This document shows, piece after piece, positions 41,526 to 50,591 of a stretch of 63,107 nt of DNA. Made by a program: the position numbers and the translations under genes. The stretch comes from an uncultured Clostridia bacterium (GTDB taxonomy: Bacteria > Bacillota > Clostridia > Oscillospirales > Acutalibacteraceae). How positions within the stretch are numbered: the first letter of the stretch is position 1; every line of letters starts with the position of its first letter. Location of the stretch: NCBI GenBank assembly GCA_946187325.1, contig CAMHQC010000011.1, forward strand, positions 1-63,107. Direction: 5' to 3'. Below the pieces are notes generated by a model, which had not been told where the DNA came from, searched no databases, and was given only the letters and a program-made list of their open reading frames with translations.

Positions 41526-44500
41526 TACAAAAGAACATAATTTAAGAAAAGCTATTTTCTTTGCTATTAAAATGATAGCTATTATGCTGGTTGTATGTTT
41601 CTTTGTAGAATACCCCGCGCAGATGGTCGGAAAAGCTGCCGACGCCTCAAAGGTGTATTATATCTCAAAGATAAAGACGTTCCAGGCTGAATCGGAAGAA
41701 GAAGCTAAAAAGCTCTGCGAAGGCGAGGGTTATATCTGTGCTCAGAAAAACCTCAACGAAGGCACGGGCAAGGATGTTGTCTATATGGGATATAAGCTCA
41801 CCGAAGACAAGAACAAGGCTCTGTACGATATAAAGCTTCTGCAAATGAACGACGGCTATCAAATCAAAGACTACAAAGAGGCTAACGAACAGCTTGAAAA
41901 GTCAAATTCGGGCGCGGCTGAAACAATGTACGCGTCGGCTACTGAATTTGCGTTTAACTACAAGAAAAAAAGCCCCAAGGCGATTGAAGCCTACGAGGGA
42001 CTTAACCTTTTCAATATTCCCGAAGCGAATAACGCTAAGCTGGGAGAATATATCATAAGCAAAAAAGCGGACGCCGCTTTCTTCGCGAAGATAATCTCAC
42101 GCGCGAGTACAGGTACTATAAACGCTATAACAAGCTTCCTTTCCACAGGTCTTACACCGATGAAAAAGGAGACCGACGAGGAAACAGGCGAGAGAGTAGA
42201 CGTTACCTGGGCTTCCAAGGTTAAAGAAAGCAAGCTTTGGGATATCCTCGAAGACGAGAACAGCTCCGAAGACGAGCTCAACGATTACGACAAGGATTAC
42301 CACGATTTAGCGGAAGCGTTTTTCAAACAGCTACAGCAGTTCACTACTCATTTCGAAAACGGTAAAGCTGGTTTTAATGAAAATAAATACGTCGATAAGG
42401 TTAAGAACGCCGACATGGATGAAGTAGTGGAGAACGCCGATAAGGCGAGCGACGCGGATAACGCGATGGCGTATGTTAACGCGTATAACTTCCTCGATGA
42501 GTACGAAGCCTATGAGGATATGCCGCTCGGCGAATATCTCGTTAAAATCGGTAAAAAAACAAGCGGAGAAGTAGATCTCAGAAAGCTCTATCCTATTTTG
42601 GACTCAATGACTTACGCTCAGCGTGAAATGGTAGGTATGGCGGGCATTATGTCGGTTATATCTAATCTCGGCGAAAACACAAAGGCCGAGGAAGCGGAGA
42701 ATGTAATCGATAAAGTCAGAAACAAAATGAAAGAGCTGGTGGGATCTGAAACGGTCTCAATCTGGATGAACGCTAATCCCGAGATGGCTGATAAAAAGGT
42801 CGCGTTTACATCAGACGCTATCCGACTGCAATCCGCGGGCGATTTGCTCGACGAGAACGCGACGGATAATTGGGAGGAAGCTAAGAAAACCGTAAACGAT
42901 GTATTTAAATGGATTGGTATAGGAAGCTCCGCGATTACGGTACTTACATTCCTCGGGGGAAAATATGGTATCGCGGGAGCGATAGTGGCTCTTAAATCCG
43001 CGACCGCGCTTGTATCTGCCACGGCGTCATCGGTCGCTACCAAGGTGATTGCGATTTCATCGATAATCAGCGAATGGGCAGGTATATTCTCGCTGTGGAT
43101 TTTAGCGGTAACTATTATTTTCTATGTAGTAACATTGATTGTCGAATATATTAAGAAGCATAAGGCTGAGAAATATACCGATATGCCCGATTTTGTGGTC
43201 GATACAAGAGAAGTAAAGGGAAACAACACAAACATTACCTACAAGGCGGTCAAGGATAACAAAGGGCGTATTGCCGACCTTAACGCCTATAAGGCTCAGC
43301 ACGGCTGGGTATGTATGTATGTTTCCGATGATCCTAAATCGGGAAGCGCCATTCGCGCGGACGAGGACGGTAATATTTTTAATATTGTCTACGGCGACAG
43401 CGCTAAGGTTAAGGGCTATGATTGCGTAAGTTACTTTGGTCATGTAAACCCGGGTAACTGTAACAACGGCGCGAAGAGCGACGATGTACACGGTATTTAT
43501 GTTCATTATTATACCGAAAAATCAATCAAAAACCGTCCCGTAACCACCGCCGATGGCGGAACTGCTCCGGCTTCCGAGTCGAGCGATAAAACGACTGATG
43601 ACGAAGATGACGACGATAAGCTCTATTTCGGAGATTTGATTGTCAGATCGGGTAAAAGCCCCGAAATCGCTAAGAGTAAGATTATCGATAAGGGCGATGG
43701 TTATCAAATATTAGACCAGAATCTTTGTCCCGAAGCCAGAAAGCTAAAGCTCAAAGAAGAACAGTACACCTATATCGGATACAAGGCAACTTCTAATCCC
43801 AAAAACGCGATTCGAGATATAAGAGTAGCGACATACAGCTCGGGCGGAAGTATCCTTTTCGGAGATGTGAGTTACTCATTCGCGGGAAGTCTCGGTTTCC
43901 CCGCGGACTCAAAGTCGGATAACAAGGATTACCCCGGCGATCTGGACGGATTATTCTATACTAAGTACGAACACGCGGGAACGCCTATCGAGGTCGGAGC
44001 CCTGCATCTGGTATCGAGCCAGGATAAAGCTAAGGCGGGCTGGGAACCGGTTACCACCTTTAGCGGACTGCCCTATAACTTTGCTACCAGTCGTTACAAA
44101 CTCACGGGCAGCGGCGGTCTTGGAAGACATATGCTTCGCCACTACAGTTATACAGGTTACCTTACCAAAGAGGATAATAAATGGGAAAGCGTGAGAAGCT
44201 ATCTGTATTACGAGCCTGAAGAAACCTATACCGAGGGTACAAAATACCTCTCGGGTGTATTCTTCGCGTTCGCTATGGATTCGGAGGCGGGAGCCGGTTA
44301 CCATGATGCCACCGAGGCACTTGCTACCGAGATGTTCGACAATCTGTCGGCAATGCCTAATGTCGAGGAGGCAAGCGCCACAAAGGGCGTAAACATTGCC
44401 GAATCCTTCTTCTACAAGGGTTATATCGCAGACAGTAACCAAAAATATATGCGTATGTATTATACCTGGACCTATAATCCCTACCGCGCGCTTACGGATG

Positions 44501-46569
44501 TTCAGGTGTTTAGGGGAGCGCCGTATCTTCCGAACTTACCCTACACAATCAGTAAAGCGGTTAGTTATCCCGATAAACTCTCGGACGGCCCAAATGTAAG
44601 CGCGAGCTACGCTGCGGCGTCTGTAGCGGTTCAGCGTACCATAGATGTAGAAAAATATGTTATTAGAGCTGTCGCTCCGGAAAACGCCTATATGACTACA
44701 AACGGACTTTTGAGCTCGGACGGAACGGACTGTGTATACGAAGGCTTTACAAGAGAGCCGCAGGGTAAGTTTAATTTCTCTGACAGCAAGTTGCCGTGGC
44801 TTCCGACTAACCTCTATGTTACGGGTCACGTAAAGGAGCGTCCGCGACTTACGCTTCACGACGTAGTTATCAGCAACACTAAGCATGACGGTAAGAGCGA
44901 AAACGGAAAAATCACCTGTGATATTTCAGGCGAAAAAACCCTCGACGGAGTTGAGGCGAGCGGAGGCTTCTCCTCGATTCAGGACTTAAAAGATCCCCAC
45001 TGCCTGACCGCGTTTAATATCTCCTATCCGTCGTGGACTGATGACGAAGGAAGCGTGAGCAAGACCGACGAAGAAAACGGCAGCCATTTCCATAAAGCAG
45101 GCAAGCCTGTCTATATGTACATCAGACGCGAGAACGTAAAACAAAGATACATTTCGAGAATATTCGTCGGCGCGTCCTCGAGAGAAGATTCTAAATCTGA
45201 TGACGACGACGAGTTGGAAGCTTACGACACACAGGTTGATTTGATAGCTATGCAATCAGCGCTGGAATCAGGCTCCGACGAGATGATTCATTACGATATA
45301 GCGGGCGATCAGTCGAAGTCGTGGTATAAGACCATTAAGGCCGGAGAAAAGATTAAACCCCCTAAGAAAGGCGATCCGGCAGCCTATATCAGCGTAGCCA
45401 GAACAGACGATCCTGATAAGGCGATAAAAAGTCTTGTGCTGTATAAGTCTGACGATAAGACTGCCGCTAATCAGATAAAGATTGACGGCGCGGTATATTA
45501 CTGCGCTTCCAACAAAAAATCATTTACGATGTCGAACGGAAAAAAATACTTCCTTTACTACTCACATAACCAGGGCGCGGCTCCGGGTAAGCCGTTTACC
45601 GATATTGATGTCAGCGAGGATGTATTTATTTCGGGAAGAGCTACGGCTCTCGTGGTTGACAGCGCCGATGTTACCGAACTTCAGGACGGCGAGGTTGTAA
45701 CCAAAAAGACTTCCAAGCCTTACGGCGATACGAGTGTTGAAAGCTTTATCCACGGAAAATACGAGGCGCAGACGGTTTATTACAACAAGATATTTACCGC
45801 TTCGGGAGGTACCGCTAAACAAGCTCAGTTAAAATTACTCGAGCAGGGTTGTACGGAATTCTGCAATATCAATCTTAACAAGGACGCGGGCGGAACGTAC
45901 ATCTATTTAGGTTATCGAGGCTTTACGCTTAACGAAGATAAGATTGATATGGCGAAAACTGCCGACGCGAAAGAGGCGGAAAAAGATGCTCAGCTTCAGG
46001 AAGCGATTTACGACATAGTCTGTACCGTCGGCGAGGATTTCCATCCCGAAGGCATAATGACGGACCGTTATCAGATATACTACTCGCCTGTGGCTAAACA
46101 GGATGGAAACGGAAATCTCGTGGGCACAAACCTTAACGAAGGTACTACAGGCCCCAAGATTTATATGTACTACACCACTATGTACGCAGTAAATAACTAT
46201 AACGCAAAAGCGAAAAAAGATCCTGATAAAATGCTTTCTACAACGCCGAAGGACTATTTGAAGTCACCTTTGACAAAAATTGGATTCGCTCTTAACGATT
46301 ACGTTCCTTATTCTAAGGATTTAGAAGCGACAACTTCGGGCAGTAAGGCTAATAAACCATGGGAATATGTTTTAAGCAGCGACAGCAAATCTCATATCGA
46401 CTTAAACGAAGGCGCTGTAGCGTTTGACAGCAAGCATATGTCCACCGATAACCGTATCACGATGTTTGCTCAGCGTGATGATTACAGCGTTAAGAAATCC
46501 GCGGAAATTACAGGCGGATACAATACCGCTTTAATAACCGAAAACAAACTTTACATTACTCCTAATTAA
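41518..46569 (+). CDS. Large membrane-anchored multi-repeat surface protein
   Basis: The 1683-residue protein starts at ATG 41518, overlapping the previous stop. It has an N-terminal export helix. Its first about 560 residues are a divergent relative of the tandem pair: first unit with YYISKIKTFQAES, NLNEGTGKDVVYMGYKLT and ALYDIKLLQMNDGY, helical domain, then hydrophobic helices at about 464-545. About 1100 further residues hold more copies of the same kind of unit, for example YTYIGYKATSNPKNAIRDI near 745-765 and INLNKDAGGTYIYLGYRG near the end. The repeats recall MABP beta-prism units; this is inferred from motif only. It lacks the C-terminal helix and tail of its four operon partners, so the internal helices must anchor it. 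Function unknown. Confidence 0.65.
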   Translation: MISTKEHNLRKAIFFAIKMIAIMLVVCFFVEYPAQMVGKAADASKVYYISKIKTFQAESEEEAKKLCEGEGYICAQKNLNEGTGKDVVYMGYKLTEDKNKALYDIKLLQMNDGYQIKDYKEANEQLEKSNSGAAETMYASATEFAFNYKKKSPKAIEAYEGLNLFNIPEANNAKLGEYIISKKADAAFFAKIISRASTGTINAITSFLSTGLTPMKKETDEETGERVDVTWASKVKESKLWDILEDENSSEDELNDYDKDYHDLAEAFFKQLQQFTTHFENGKAGFNENKYVDKVKNADMDEVVENADKASDADNAMAYVNAYNFLDEYEAYEDMPLGEYLVKIGKKTSGEVDLRKLYPILDSMTYAQREMVGMAGIMSVISNLGENTKAEEAENVIDKVRNKMKELVGSETVSIWMNANPEMADKKVAFTSDAIRLQSAGDLLDENATDNWEEAKKTVNDVFKWIGIGSSAITVLTFLGGKYGIAGAIVALKSATALVSATASSVATKVIAISSIISEWAGIFSLWILAVTIIFYVVTLIVEYIKKHKAEKYTDMPDFVVDTREVKGNNTNITYKAVKDNKGRIADLNAYKAQHGWVCMYVSDDPKSGSAIRADEDGNIFNIVYGDSAKVKGYDCVSYFGHVNPGNCNNGAKSDDVHGIYVHYYTEKSIKNRPVTTADGGTAPASESSDKTTDDEDDDDKLYFGDLIVRSGKSPEIAKSKIIDKGDGYQILDQNLCPEARKLKLKEEQYTYIGYKATSNPKNAIRDIRVATYSSGGSILFGDVSYSFAGSLGFPADSKSDNKDYPGDLDGLFYTKYEHAGTPIEVGALHLVSSQDKAKAGWEPVTTFSGLPYNFATSRYKLTGSGGLGRHMLRHYSYTGYLTKEDNKWESVRSYLYYEPEETYTEGTKYLSGVFFAFAMDSEAGAGYHDATEALATEMFDNLSAMPNVEEASATKGVNIAESFFYKGYIADSNQKYMRMYYTWTYNPYRALTDVQVFRGAPYLPNLPYTISKAVSYPDKLSDGPNVSASYAAASVAVQRTIDVEKYVIRAVAPENAYMTTNGLLSSDGTDCVYEGFTREPQGKFNFSDSKLPWLPTNLYVTGHVKERPRLTLHDVVISNTKHDGKSENGKITCDISGEKTLDGVEASGGFSSIQDLKDPHCLTAFNISYPSWTDDEGSVSKTDEENGSHFHKAGKPVYMYIRRENVKQRYISRIFVGASSREDSKSDDDDELEAYDTQVDLIAMQSALESGSDEMIHYDIAGDQSKSWYKTIKAGEKIKPPKKGDPAAYISVARTDDPDKAIKSLVLYKSDDKTAANQIKIDGAVYYCASNKKSFTMSNGKKYFLYYSHNQGAAPGKPFTDIDVSEDVFISGRATALVVDSADVTELQDGEVVTKKTSKPYGDTSVESFIHGKYEAQTVYYNKIFTASGGTAKQAQLKLLEQGCTEFCNINLNKDAGGTYIYLGYRGFTLNEDKIDMAKTADAKEAEKDAQLQEAIYDIVCTVGEDFHPEGIMTDRYQIYYSPVAKQDGNGNLVGTNLNEGTTGPKIYMYYTTMYAVNNYNAKAKKDPDKMLSTTPKDYLKSPLTKIGFALNDYVPYSKDLEATTSGSKANKPWEYVLSSDSKSHIDLNEGAVAFDSKHMSTDNRITMFAQRDDYSVKKSAEITGGYNTALITENKLYITPN

Positions 46570-46575
46570 ACTTTA

Positions 46576-46628
46576 AACCGCATACCTTGCGGTTAAGCAG
46601 AAAAACAGGGCTGTTTCAACAGCCCTGT
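46576..46628 (+). terminator. Two consecutive hairpins, possible attenuator
   Basis: AACCGCA/TGCGGTT (46576-46582 with 46588-46594) is followed by ACAGGGCTGT/ACAGCCCTGT (46605-46614 with 46619-46628, loop TTCA), then AAAGTGCTTTTT. Read-through into the 7-TM and PrsW genes is likely at reduced level. Confidence 0.55.
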
Positions 46629-46670
46629 AAAGTGCTTTTTAAATTAAATTTATACGGAGGTACATTAATT

Positions 46671-47330
46671 ATGTATTTGACTGCAAACATAATTGTTTGC
46701 GCGTGCGCTCTCGCGGGGTTTATCTACGGCGGAATTAAATTCTTCCGTCCCAGAAAGCCGCTTTACGCGCAGATGATTACGCTTTCCCTCGGTTGTATAA
46801 CCTTCGGAAGACTTTTTTACATCGTCCGTCTTATGACAGGCGGTAACCTTTTGGAAAACTTCCAGCTCGGCTTTTTGGGTATTATAGGAAGCTTGATGTT
46901 CTTCTTCTCGTCCAACTTCGGAACTGTCGATTCGCTTCTTGACGATCGCTCAAAGGAGTTTAAAAAGTACAGATTAATTTCGTTCGCCGCTCCCTGCGCA
47001 GCGATTGTTTTGTATATCGCTTTGTTCCTGCTTAGCGACGTTACGCTTTTATGGAAGATACTCGGAGCGGTTATGACTGTGTTTATAATTCCGACTTCCT
47101 ACTTTAATCTAAAGCATCTTATTTTCCCCGATGTAGATTTCGGTGTGGTAAAATGTCTTAGACCGTATAACCTCCTCGCTTTGATTTACGAGGTTGCGAT
47201 TTTTGCGGAGTGCTTCGCTATGAGCCGTAACAATGAGCTTGTAACTATTGTTTGCTGCTGTGTAATCGGTCTTATCACTATAGCGATGATTCCGTTGATT
47301 GTAAGGGGGTTTGAAAAATGGAAGGCATGA
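46671..47330 (+). CDS. Seven-helix membrane protein of unknown function, PrsW partner
   Basis: The 219-residue protein is almost entirely hydrophobic, with about seven helices (about 2-22, 32-55, 65-80, 102-122, 127-145, 165-182 and 190-212) and short charged loops (DDRSKEFKKYR). The start is ATG 46671 with ACGGAGG ten bases before; an upstream in-frame ATG at 46587 has no site and lies in the hairpin region. I recognise no family and see no catalytic motif. Its gene overlaps the PrsW-type protease gene by 13 bases, so the two are probably made in a fixed ratio and may form a complex. Confidence 0.7.
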   Translation: MYLTANIIVCACALAGFIYGGIKFFRPRKPLYAQMITLSLGCITFGRLFYIVRLMTGGNLLENFQLGFLGIIGSLMFFFSSNFGTVDSLLDDRSKEFKKYRLISFAAPCAAIVLYIALFLLSDVTLLWKILGAVMTVFIIPTSYFNLKHLIFPDVDFGVVKCLRPYNLLALIYEVAIFAECFAMSRNNELVTIVCCCVIGLITIAMIPLIVRGFEKWKA

Positions 47331-47968
47331 TTTATATTCTCTATATTTGTATGTTCGTTCCCTTACTGCTCAGCCTTCCGCTGATTCAGAAGGCTTCGCG
47401 CTCAATTATGATTTTTATTCTTATCGGTATAAGCTCCGCGCTGTTTATTTCCGAGGTTAACGGAATTATGCTGAGGCTTTTAGGTTATAACTCGCTGTAT
47501 GTTACGACCACCGTCACTCCGGCGACAGAGGAGATTATAAAAGCTATTCCGATTTTAATTTACGCGTTTATTATAACGGATAACCGTGACAAGCTTCTAA
47601 CGGCTTCTTTCGCGCTGGGTATCGGTTTCGCGCTGTTTGAAAATACCTATATTCTCGTAACAAGTATAGATAATGTGACTATCGGCTGGGCGATAGTAAG
47701 AGGCTTCTCTACAGCGTTAATGCACGGTATCTGTACAGCGGCTGTAGGCTACGGTATGAGCTTCGTTAAGAAAAAGAAAAAGCTTTTCTACTGCGGAACG
47801 ATCTCGCTGCTTATGCTCGCGGTTACCTATCACGGTATCTTCAATATGTTCGTTCAGTCAGAGGAGCTGAAATACTTCGGTTTTATCATTCCTATCGCGA
47901 CATATATCCCTGTTGTTATCGCACTGGTATTCCGCGTTAGAAACAAGAAAAAACAAACCGCAAAATAA
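47318..47968 (+). CDS. PrsW-type glutamic intramembrane protease
   Basis: The 216-residue polytopic protein carries the four PrsW signature sites: E71-E72 in PATEEIIKAIP, E108-N109 in GFALFENTY, H136 in ALMHGICTAAVGYG and H172 in TYHGIFN. In Bacillus PrsW cuts the anti-sigma factor RsiW inside the membrane, and the matching Glu and His residues are essential there. Here no RsiW or sigma factor is nearby. Instead the gene ends an operon of surface proteins with C-terminal membrane helices, so those helices are candidate substrates (inference). The start ATG 47318 has GGGGG upstream and overlaps the 7-TM gene. Length is typical for the family. Confidence 0.85.
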   Translation: MEGMIYILYICMFVPLLLSLPLIQKASRSIMIFILIGISSALFISEVNGIMLRLLGYNSLYVTTTVTPATEEIIKAIPILIYAFIITDNRDKLLTASFALGIGFALFENTYILVTSIDNVTIGWAIVRGFSTALMHGICTAAVGYGMSFVKKKKKLFYCGTISLLMLAVTYHGIFNMFVQSEELKYFGFIIPIATYIPVVIALVFRVRNKKKQTAK

Positions 47969-47973
47969 AAATG

Positions 47974-48000
47974 GGCTGTGCTCTTTATAAGAGTACAGCC
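47974..48000 (+). terminator. Terminator of the surface-protein operon
   Basis: GGCTGTGCTCTT (47974-47985) pairs with AAGAGTACAGCC (47989-48000) with one G-U pair, then TTTTG. The following 150 bases hold only a TATAAT (48088-48093) without a clear -35. Confidence 0.8.
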
Positions 48001-48155
48001 TTTTGCGTATCCGCCATATCGAATATTTTAGTTGTTATTCACCTTTTAGAAAAACGACAAGTTTTACCGGAAGATATTAAAAAATTGTATAATAGACAAT
48101 ATCGGTTTTTTCTGTTATTATTAGGGTAACGATTTTGACTTTCGGGTGACGATGA

Positions 48156-48770
48156 ATGAAACACGAGCTTGAGCATTTTTATATAGGAAATTCATACGGA
48201 GGTAACCAGGATTGGTTCCCGACTTTTATGATGCGTATCGGCGGTTGCGGAGCTGAGACCGCCTGCGACAGCAGTATTTATTTCGCGCTATATTCAGGCC
48301 TATCAAAAATCGCTCCCGAAAATATAAAAAATCTTTCCCGCGGAGAATACGTGGATTTTGCCTATAAAATGAAGCCCTATCTTTCTCCGCGTATGTCGGG
48401 TATCGACAGGCTCGATATCTATATCGACGGCTATTGTGAGTATCTGTGTGACTGTGGTGAAACACGGCTTAGTATGACTGAGTTTAGCGGAAACGAGCCA
48501 TACGAAAAAGCGCGCGAGGTTGTAAAAAAACAGATTGATAAAGGCTGCCAGATTCCGACTTTAATCTTAAATCACCGAAATAAAAACTATGAGGATTATG
48601 TTTGGCACTGGTTTTTGATTAACGGATACAAAGAATTTGAGGATGAATTTTTTGTAAAAGCCGTGACCTACAGCTCTTATCGGTGGCTCAATCTAAAAGA
48701 ACTTTGGGATACAGGATACGGACGCCGCGGAGGCTTTGTGCTTTATGATATTAAAAGAGGTAAATTATGA
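48156..48770 (+). CDS. Cytosolic C39-like (papain-fold) protein with intact Cys and His
   Basis: The 204-residue protein has no signal peptide. It begins MKHELEHFYIGNSYGGNQDWF and has a Cys in the position expected for a C39-like enzyme, C31 in IGGCGAETACDSSIYFALY. A His, H151, lies in YVWHWFLINGY, a typical His strand of papain-like folds. The fold assignment is inferred from the spacing and motif style; the reaction is unknown. It contrasts with the eight secreted C39-like modules earlier in the window, which have lost both residues. The stop codon overlaps the start of the flavodoxin-fold gene (ATGA), so both are made together. Confidence 0.6.
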   Translation: MKHELEHFYIGNSYGGNQDWFPTFMMRIGGCGAETACDSSIYFALYSGLSKIAPENIKNLSRGEYVDFAYKMKPYLSPRMSGIDRLDIYIDGYCEYLCDCGETRLSMTEFSGNEPYEKAREVVKKQIDKGCQIPTLILNHRNKNYEDYVWHWFLINGYKEFEDEFFVKAVTYSSYRWLNLKELWDTGYGRRGGFVLYDIKRGKL

Positions 48771-49312
48771 CATTATATATTAATTGTTGTGTTCGTGACG
48801 AATCACGCACAGACAGGCTCGCTAAGGCGGTTTTAAGTAAGCTCGGCGGAGATTATACCGAGCTGAAGCTTTACGAGGAAAATCTTAAACCGTTAAGCAA
48901 GGAAACCTTGAACCGCCGCACCGAGCTGATTGAAAAAGGCGATTACAGCGACAGTATGTTCAGCTACGCTAAAGAGTTCGCCCGTGCGGATATTATCGTA
49001 ATATCCGCGCCGTATTGGGATTTATCCTTTCCCGCTGCGCTGAAAACCTATATCGAAAATATCTACGTAACCGGTATCGTATCCGCCTACGGCGAGGACG
49101 GTATGCCTGTCGGCTTGTGTAAGGCTAAAGAGCTTTATTACGTTACGACGGCGGGCGGACCTTACGAGCCTGAGTACAGCTACGGTTATATCGAAAATAC
49201 GGCGAAAAACTTTTTCGGTATTCCCGAAACTTATCTCATAAAAGCGGAAATGCTCGATATATCAGGCAACGACGCCGAGGAGATTTTAACTAACGCTATT
49301 AACTCCCTTTGA
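48767..49312 (+). CDS. NAD(P)H-dependent flavodoxin-fold oxidoreductase
   Basis: The 181-residue protein fits the Flavodoxin_2/AzoR group: N-terminal YINCCVRDESRTDRLAKAVL corresponds to the FMN phosphate loop, ADIIVISAPYWDLSFPAALKTYIENI is the central FMN-binding segment, and VTTAGGPY is the later flavin loop. Such enzymes use NAD(P)H and FMN to reduce quinones, azo dyes or nitro compounds in the cytosol. It is translationally coupled to the C39-like gene (4-base overlap). Their partnership is unexplained. No terminator is obvious in the next 90 bases. Confidence 0.83.
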   Translation: MTLYINCCVRDESRTDRLAKAVLSKLGGDYTELKLYEENLKPLSKETLNRRTELIEKGDYSDSMFSYAKEFARADIIVISAPYWDLSFPAALKTYIENIYVTGIVSAYGEDGMPVGLCKAKELYYVTTAGGPYEPEYSYGYIENTAKNFFGIPETYLIKAEMLDISGNDAEEILTNAINSL

Positions 49313-49402
49313 TAAAATGCAAGTATGCGATTGAGATGTTTTTTGACAAAATTTTTTGGTAAATGAATGTAAAATCGAAGATGTGAATTATTTATTATCT
49401 TG

Positions 49403-49431
49403 TTGACACAAACTAGATTTAATCATAAAAT
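49403..49431 (+). promoter_or_regulatory. Strong sigma-A promoter of the glycerophosphodiesterase gene
   Basis: TTGACA (49403-49408), 17-base spacer, TAAAAT (49426-49431). A second TTGACA at 49343-49348 has no well-spaced -10. Confidence 0.8.
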
Positions 49432-49466
49432 GGTATTGTATAGTTTTTGGAAAGTGTTTGATTTTT

Positions 49467-50516
49467 ATGAAACGAAAACTCAGGTTTAATATTTTTACTT
49501 CGGTATTTCTGGTTGCTTTGGTTATTGTTTCGAGCGTGCTTATATCGGCTAACGCCGCCGAAAAAATAAAGCTAAAGAAAAAACTCGAACTTCCCGTAAA
49601 AGCGTCTAAAGTACTAAAGCTTTCGGGAGCTGACAGCAAAAAGGTAAAATGGAGTTCGAGCGATAAGAAGATCGCGTCCGTTTCAAAAACAGGCAAGGTT
49701 AAAGCCAAGAGCCTAGGTACCGCCGTTATTACCGCGCGTTACAAAAAGAAGGACTATAGCTGTAAGGTTACGGTTAAATCTATGCTTATAGCTCACAGGG
49801 GATTTTCGAGCGAATATCCCGAGAATACGGTCGTCGCCTTCGAGGAAGCTCTCTACAAAGGCTTTGACGGAATAGAGTGCGACGTATGGGAAACCAAGAG
49901 CGGAGATTTGCTCGTGAATCACGACCCGACTATCGACAGAATGACGGGTAAGAAAAAGTATATTTGGAATCTTACGAATAAAACTCGAAAAAAATACCCG
50001 ATTTATTATAAGGGCGAAAACGGTAAAAACCAAAAGACCTATATTCCTACTCTCTCTGAAACCGCCGAGACGGTGTACGTTTACGACGGTTATCTTTTGC
50101 TTCACATAAAAACCAAACCTTCTAAAGGAAACACCATAAGCGATAAAGGCATTAAGAAGATAATAAAAATTCTTGACTATTACGAGCTTACTAAAAGAAC
50201 TATTATTTTCGAGTCGGGTACAGGTAATATAAGAAGATTTAAAAATCACGGCATAAAGCTCGGAGTTAATTATTCCCCGAAAGATAAGGCTTCCTTTAAA
50301 AAGTATATCAAGTGGTGCGATAATAATTCGGTCAGAAATCTCGTAATCGGAAGTATGAAAAAGCTTAAAAATATCGCGGGAGAAAAAGCCGTGTTCAATT
50401 ACGCCCGAAAGTTTAACGTCGATATCGGTATCTATACTGTGAATAAAAAATCCGACTTTCAGGCTTTAAGCTTAAACGGAGCGTTTTTCGGTATGTCGGA
50501 CTATTATTTGTTATAA
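49467..50516 (+). CDS. Secreted glycerophosphodiester phosphodiesterase with BIG2 domain
   Basis: The 349-residue protein has a signal peptide (to about residue 30) and a bacterial Ig-like BIG2 domain (about 32-105; VKWSSSDKKIASVSKTGKVKAKSLGTAVITA). A GDPD TIM barrel follows (about 110-349). The active-site signature is present: IAHRGFSSEYPENT, the E-x-D pair in GIECDVWET and the second His in LVNHDPTIDRMTG. It should hydrolyse glycerophosphodiesters, such as deacylated phospholipid or teichoic acid fragments, outside the cell. The BIG2 domain probably attaches it to the wall or spaces it. ATG 49467 is chosen; a TTG three codons earlier sits closer to GGAAAG and is an alternative. Confidence 0.88.
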   Translation: MKRKLRFNIFTSVFLVALVIVSSVLISANAAEKIKLKKKLELPVKASKVLKLSGADSKKVKWSSSDKKIASVSKTGKVKAKSLGTAVITARYKKKDYSCKVTVKSMLIAHRGFSSEYPENTVVAFEEALYKGFDGIECDVWETKSGDLLVNHDPTIDRMTGKKKYIWNLTNKTRKKYPIYYKGENGKNQKTYIPTLSETAETVYVYDGYLLLHIKTKPSKGNTISDKGIKKIIKILDYYELTKRTIIFESGTGNIRRFKNHGIKLGVNYSPKDKASFKKYIKWCDNNSVRNLVIGSMKKLKNIAGEKAVFNYARKFNVDIGIYTVNKKSDFQALSLNGAFFGMSDYYLL

Positions 50517-50525
50517 TAAAAGATT

Positions 50526-50552
50526 AAAACGGAGCTTTTTTAGTTCCGTTTT
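50526..50552 (+). terminator. Terminator after the glycerophosphodiesterase gene
   Basis: AAAACGGA (50526-50533) pairs with TCCGTTTT (50545-50552), followed by TCTATTG. Confidence 0.65.
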
Positions 50553-50556
50553 TCTA

Positions 50557-50585
50557 TTGAAAAAATTTTTGAAAAAATGTATAAT
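50557..50585 (+). promoter_or_regulatory. Sigma-A promoter with no protein gene behind it
   Basis: TTGAAA (50557-50562), 17-base spacer, TATAAT (50580-50585). It precedes 230 bases of hairpins and is 325 bases before the serpin gene. Confidence 0.6.
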
Positions 50586-50591
50586 GTGTAT

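Noticed and set aside
47318..47968. PrsW as part of a classical RsiW-type sigma regulon
   Set aside because: No anti-sigma or ECF sigma gene is in the window. The operon context is surface proteins, so I treat anti-sigma cleavage only as an alternative.
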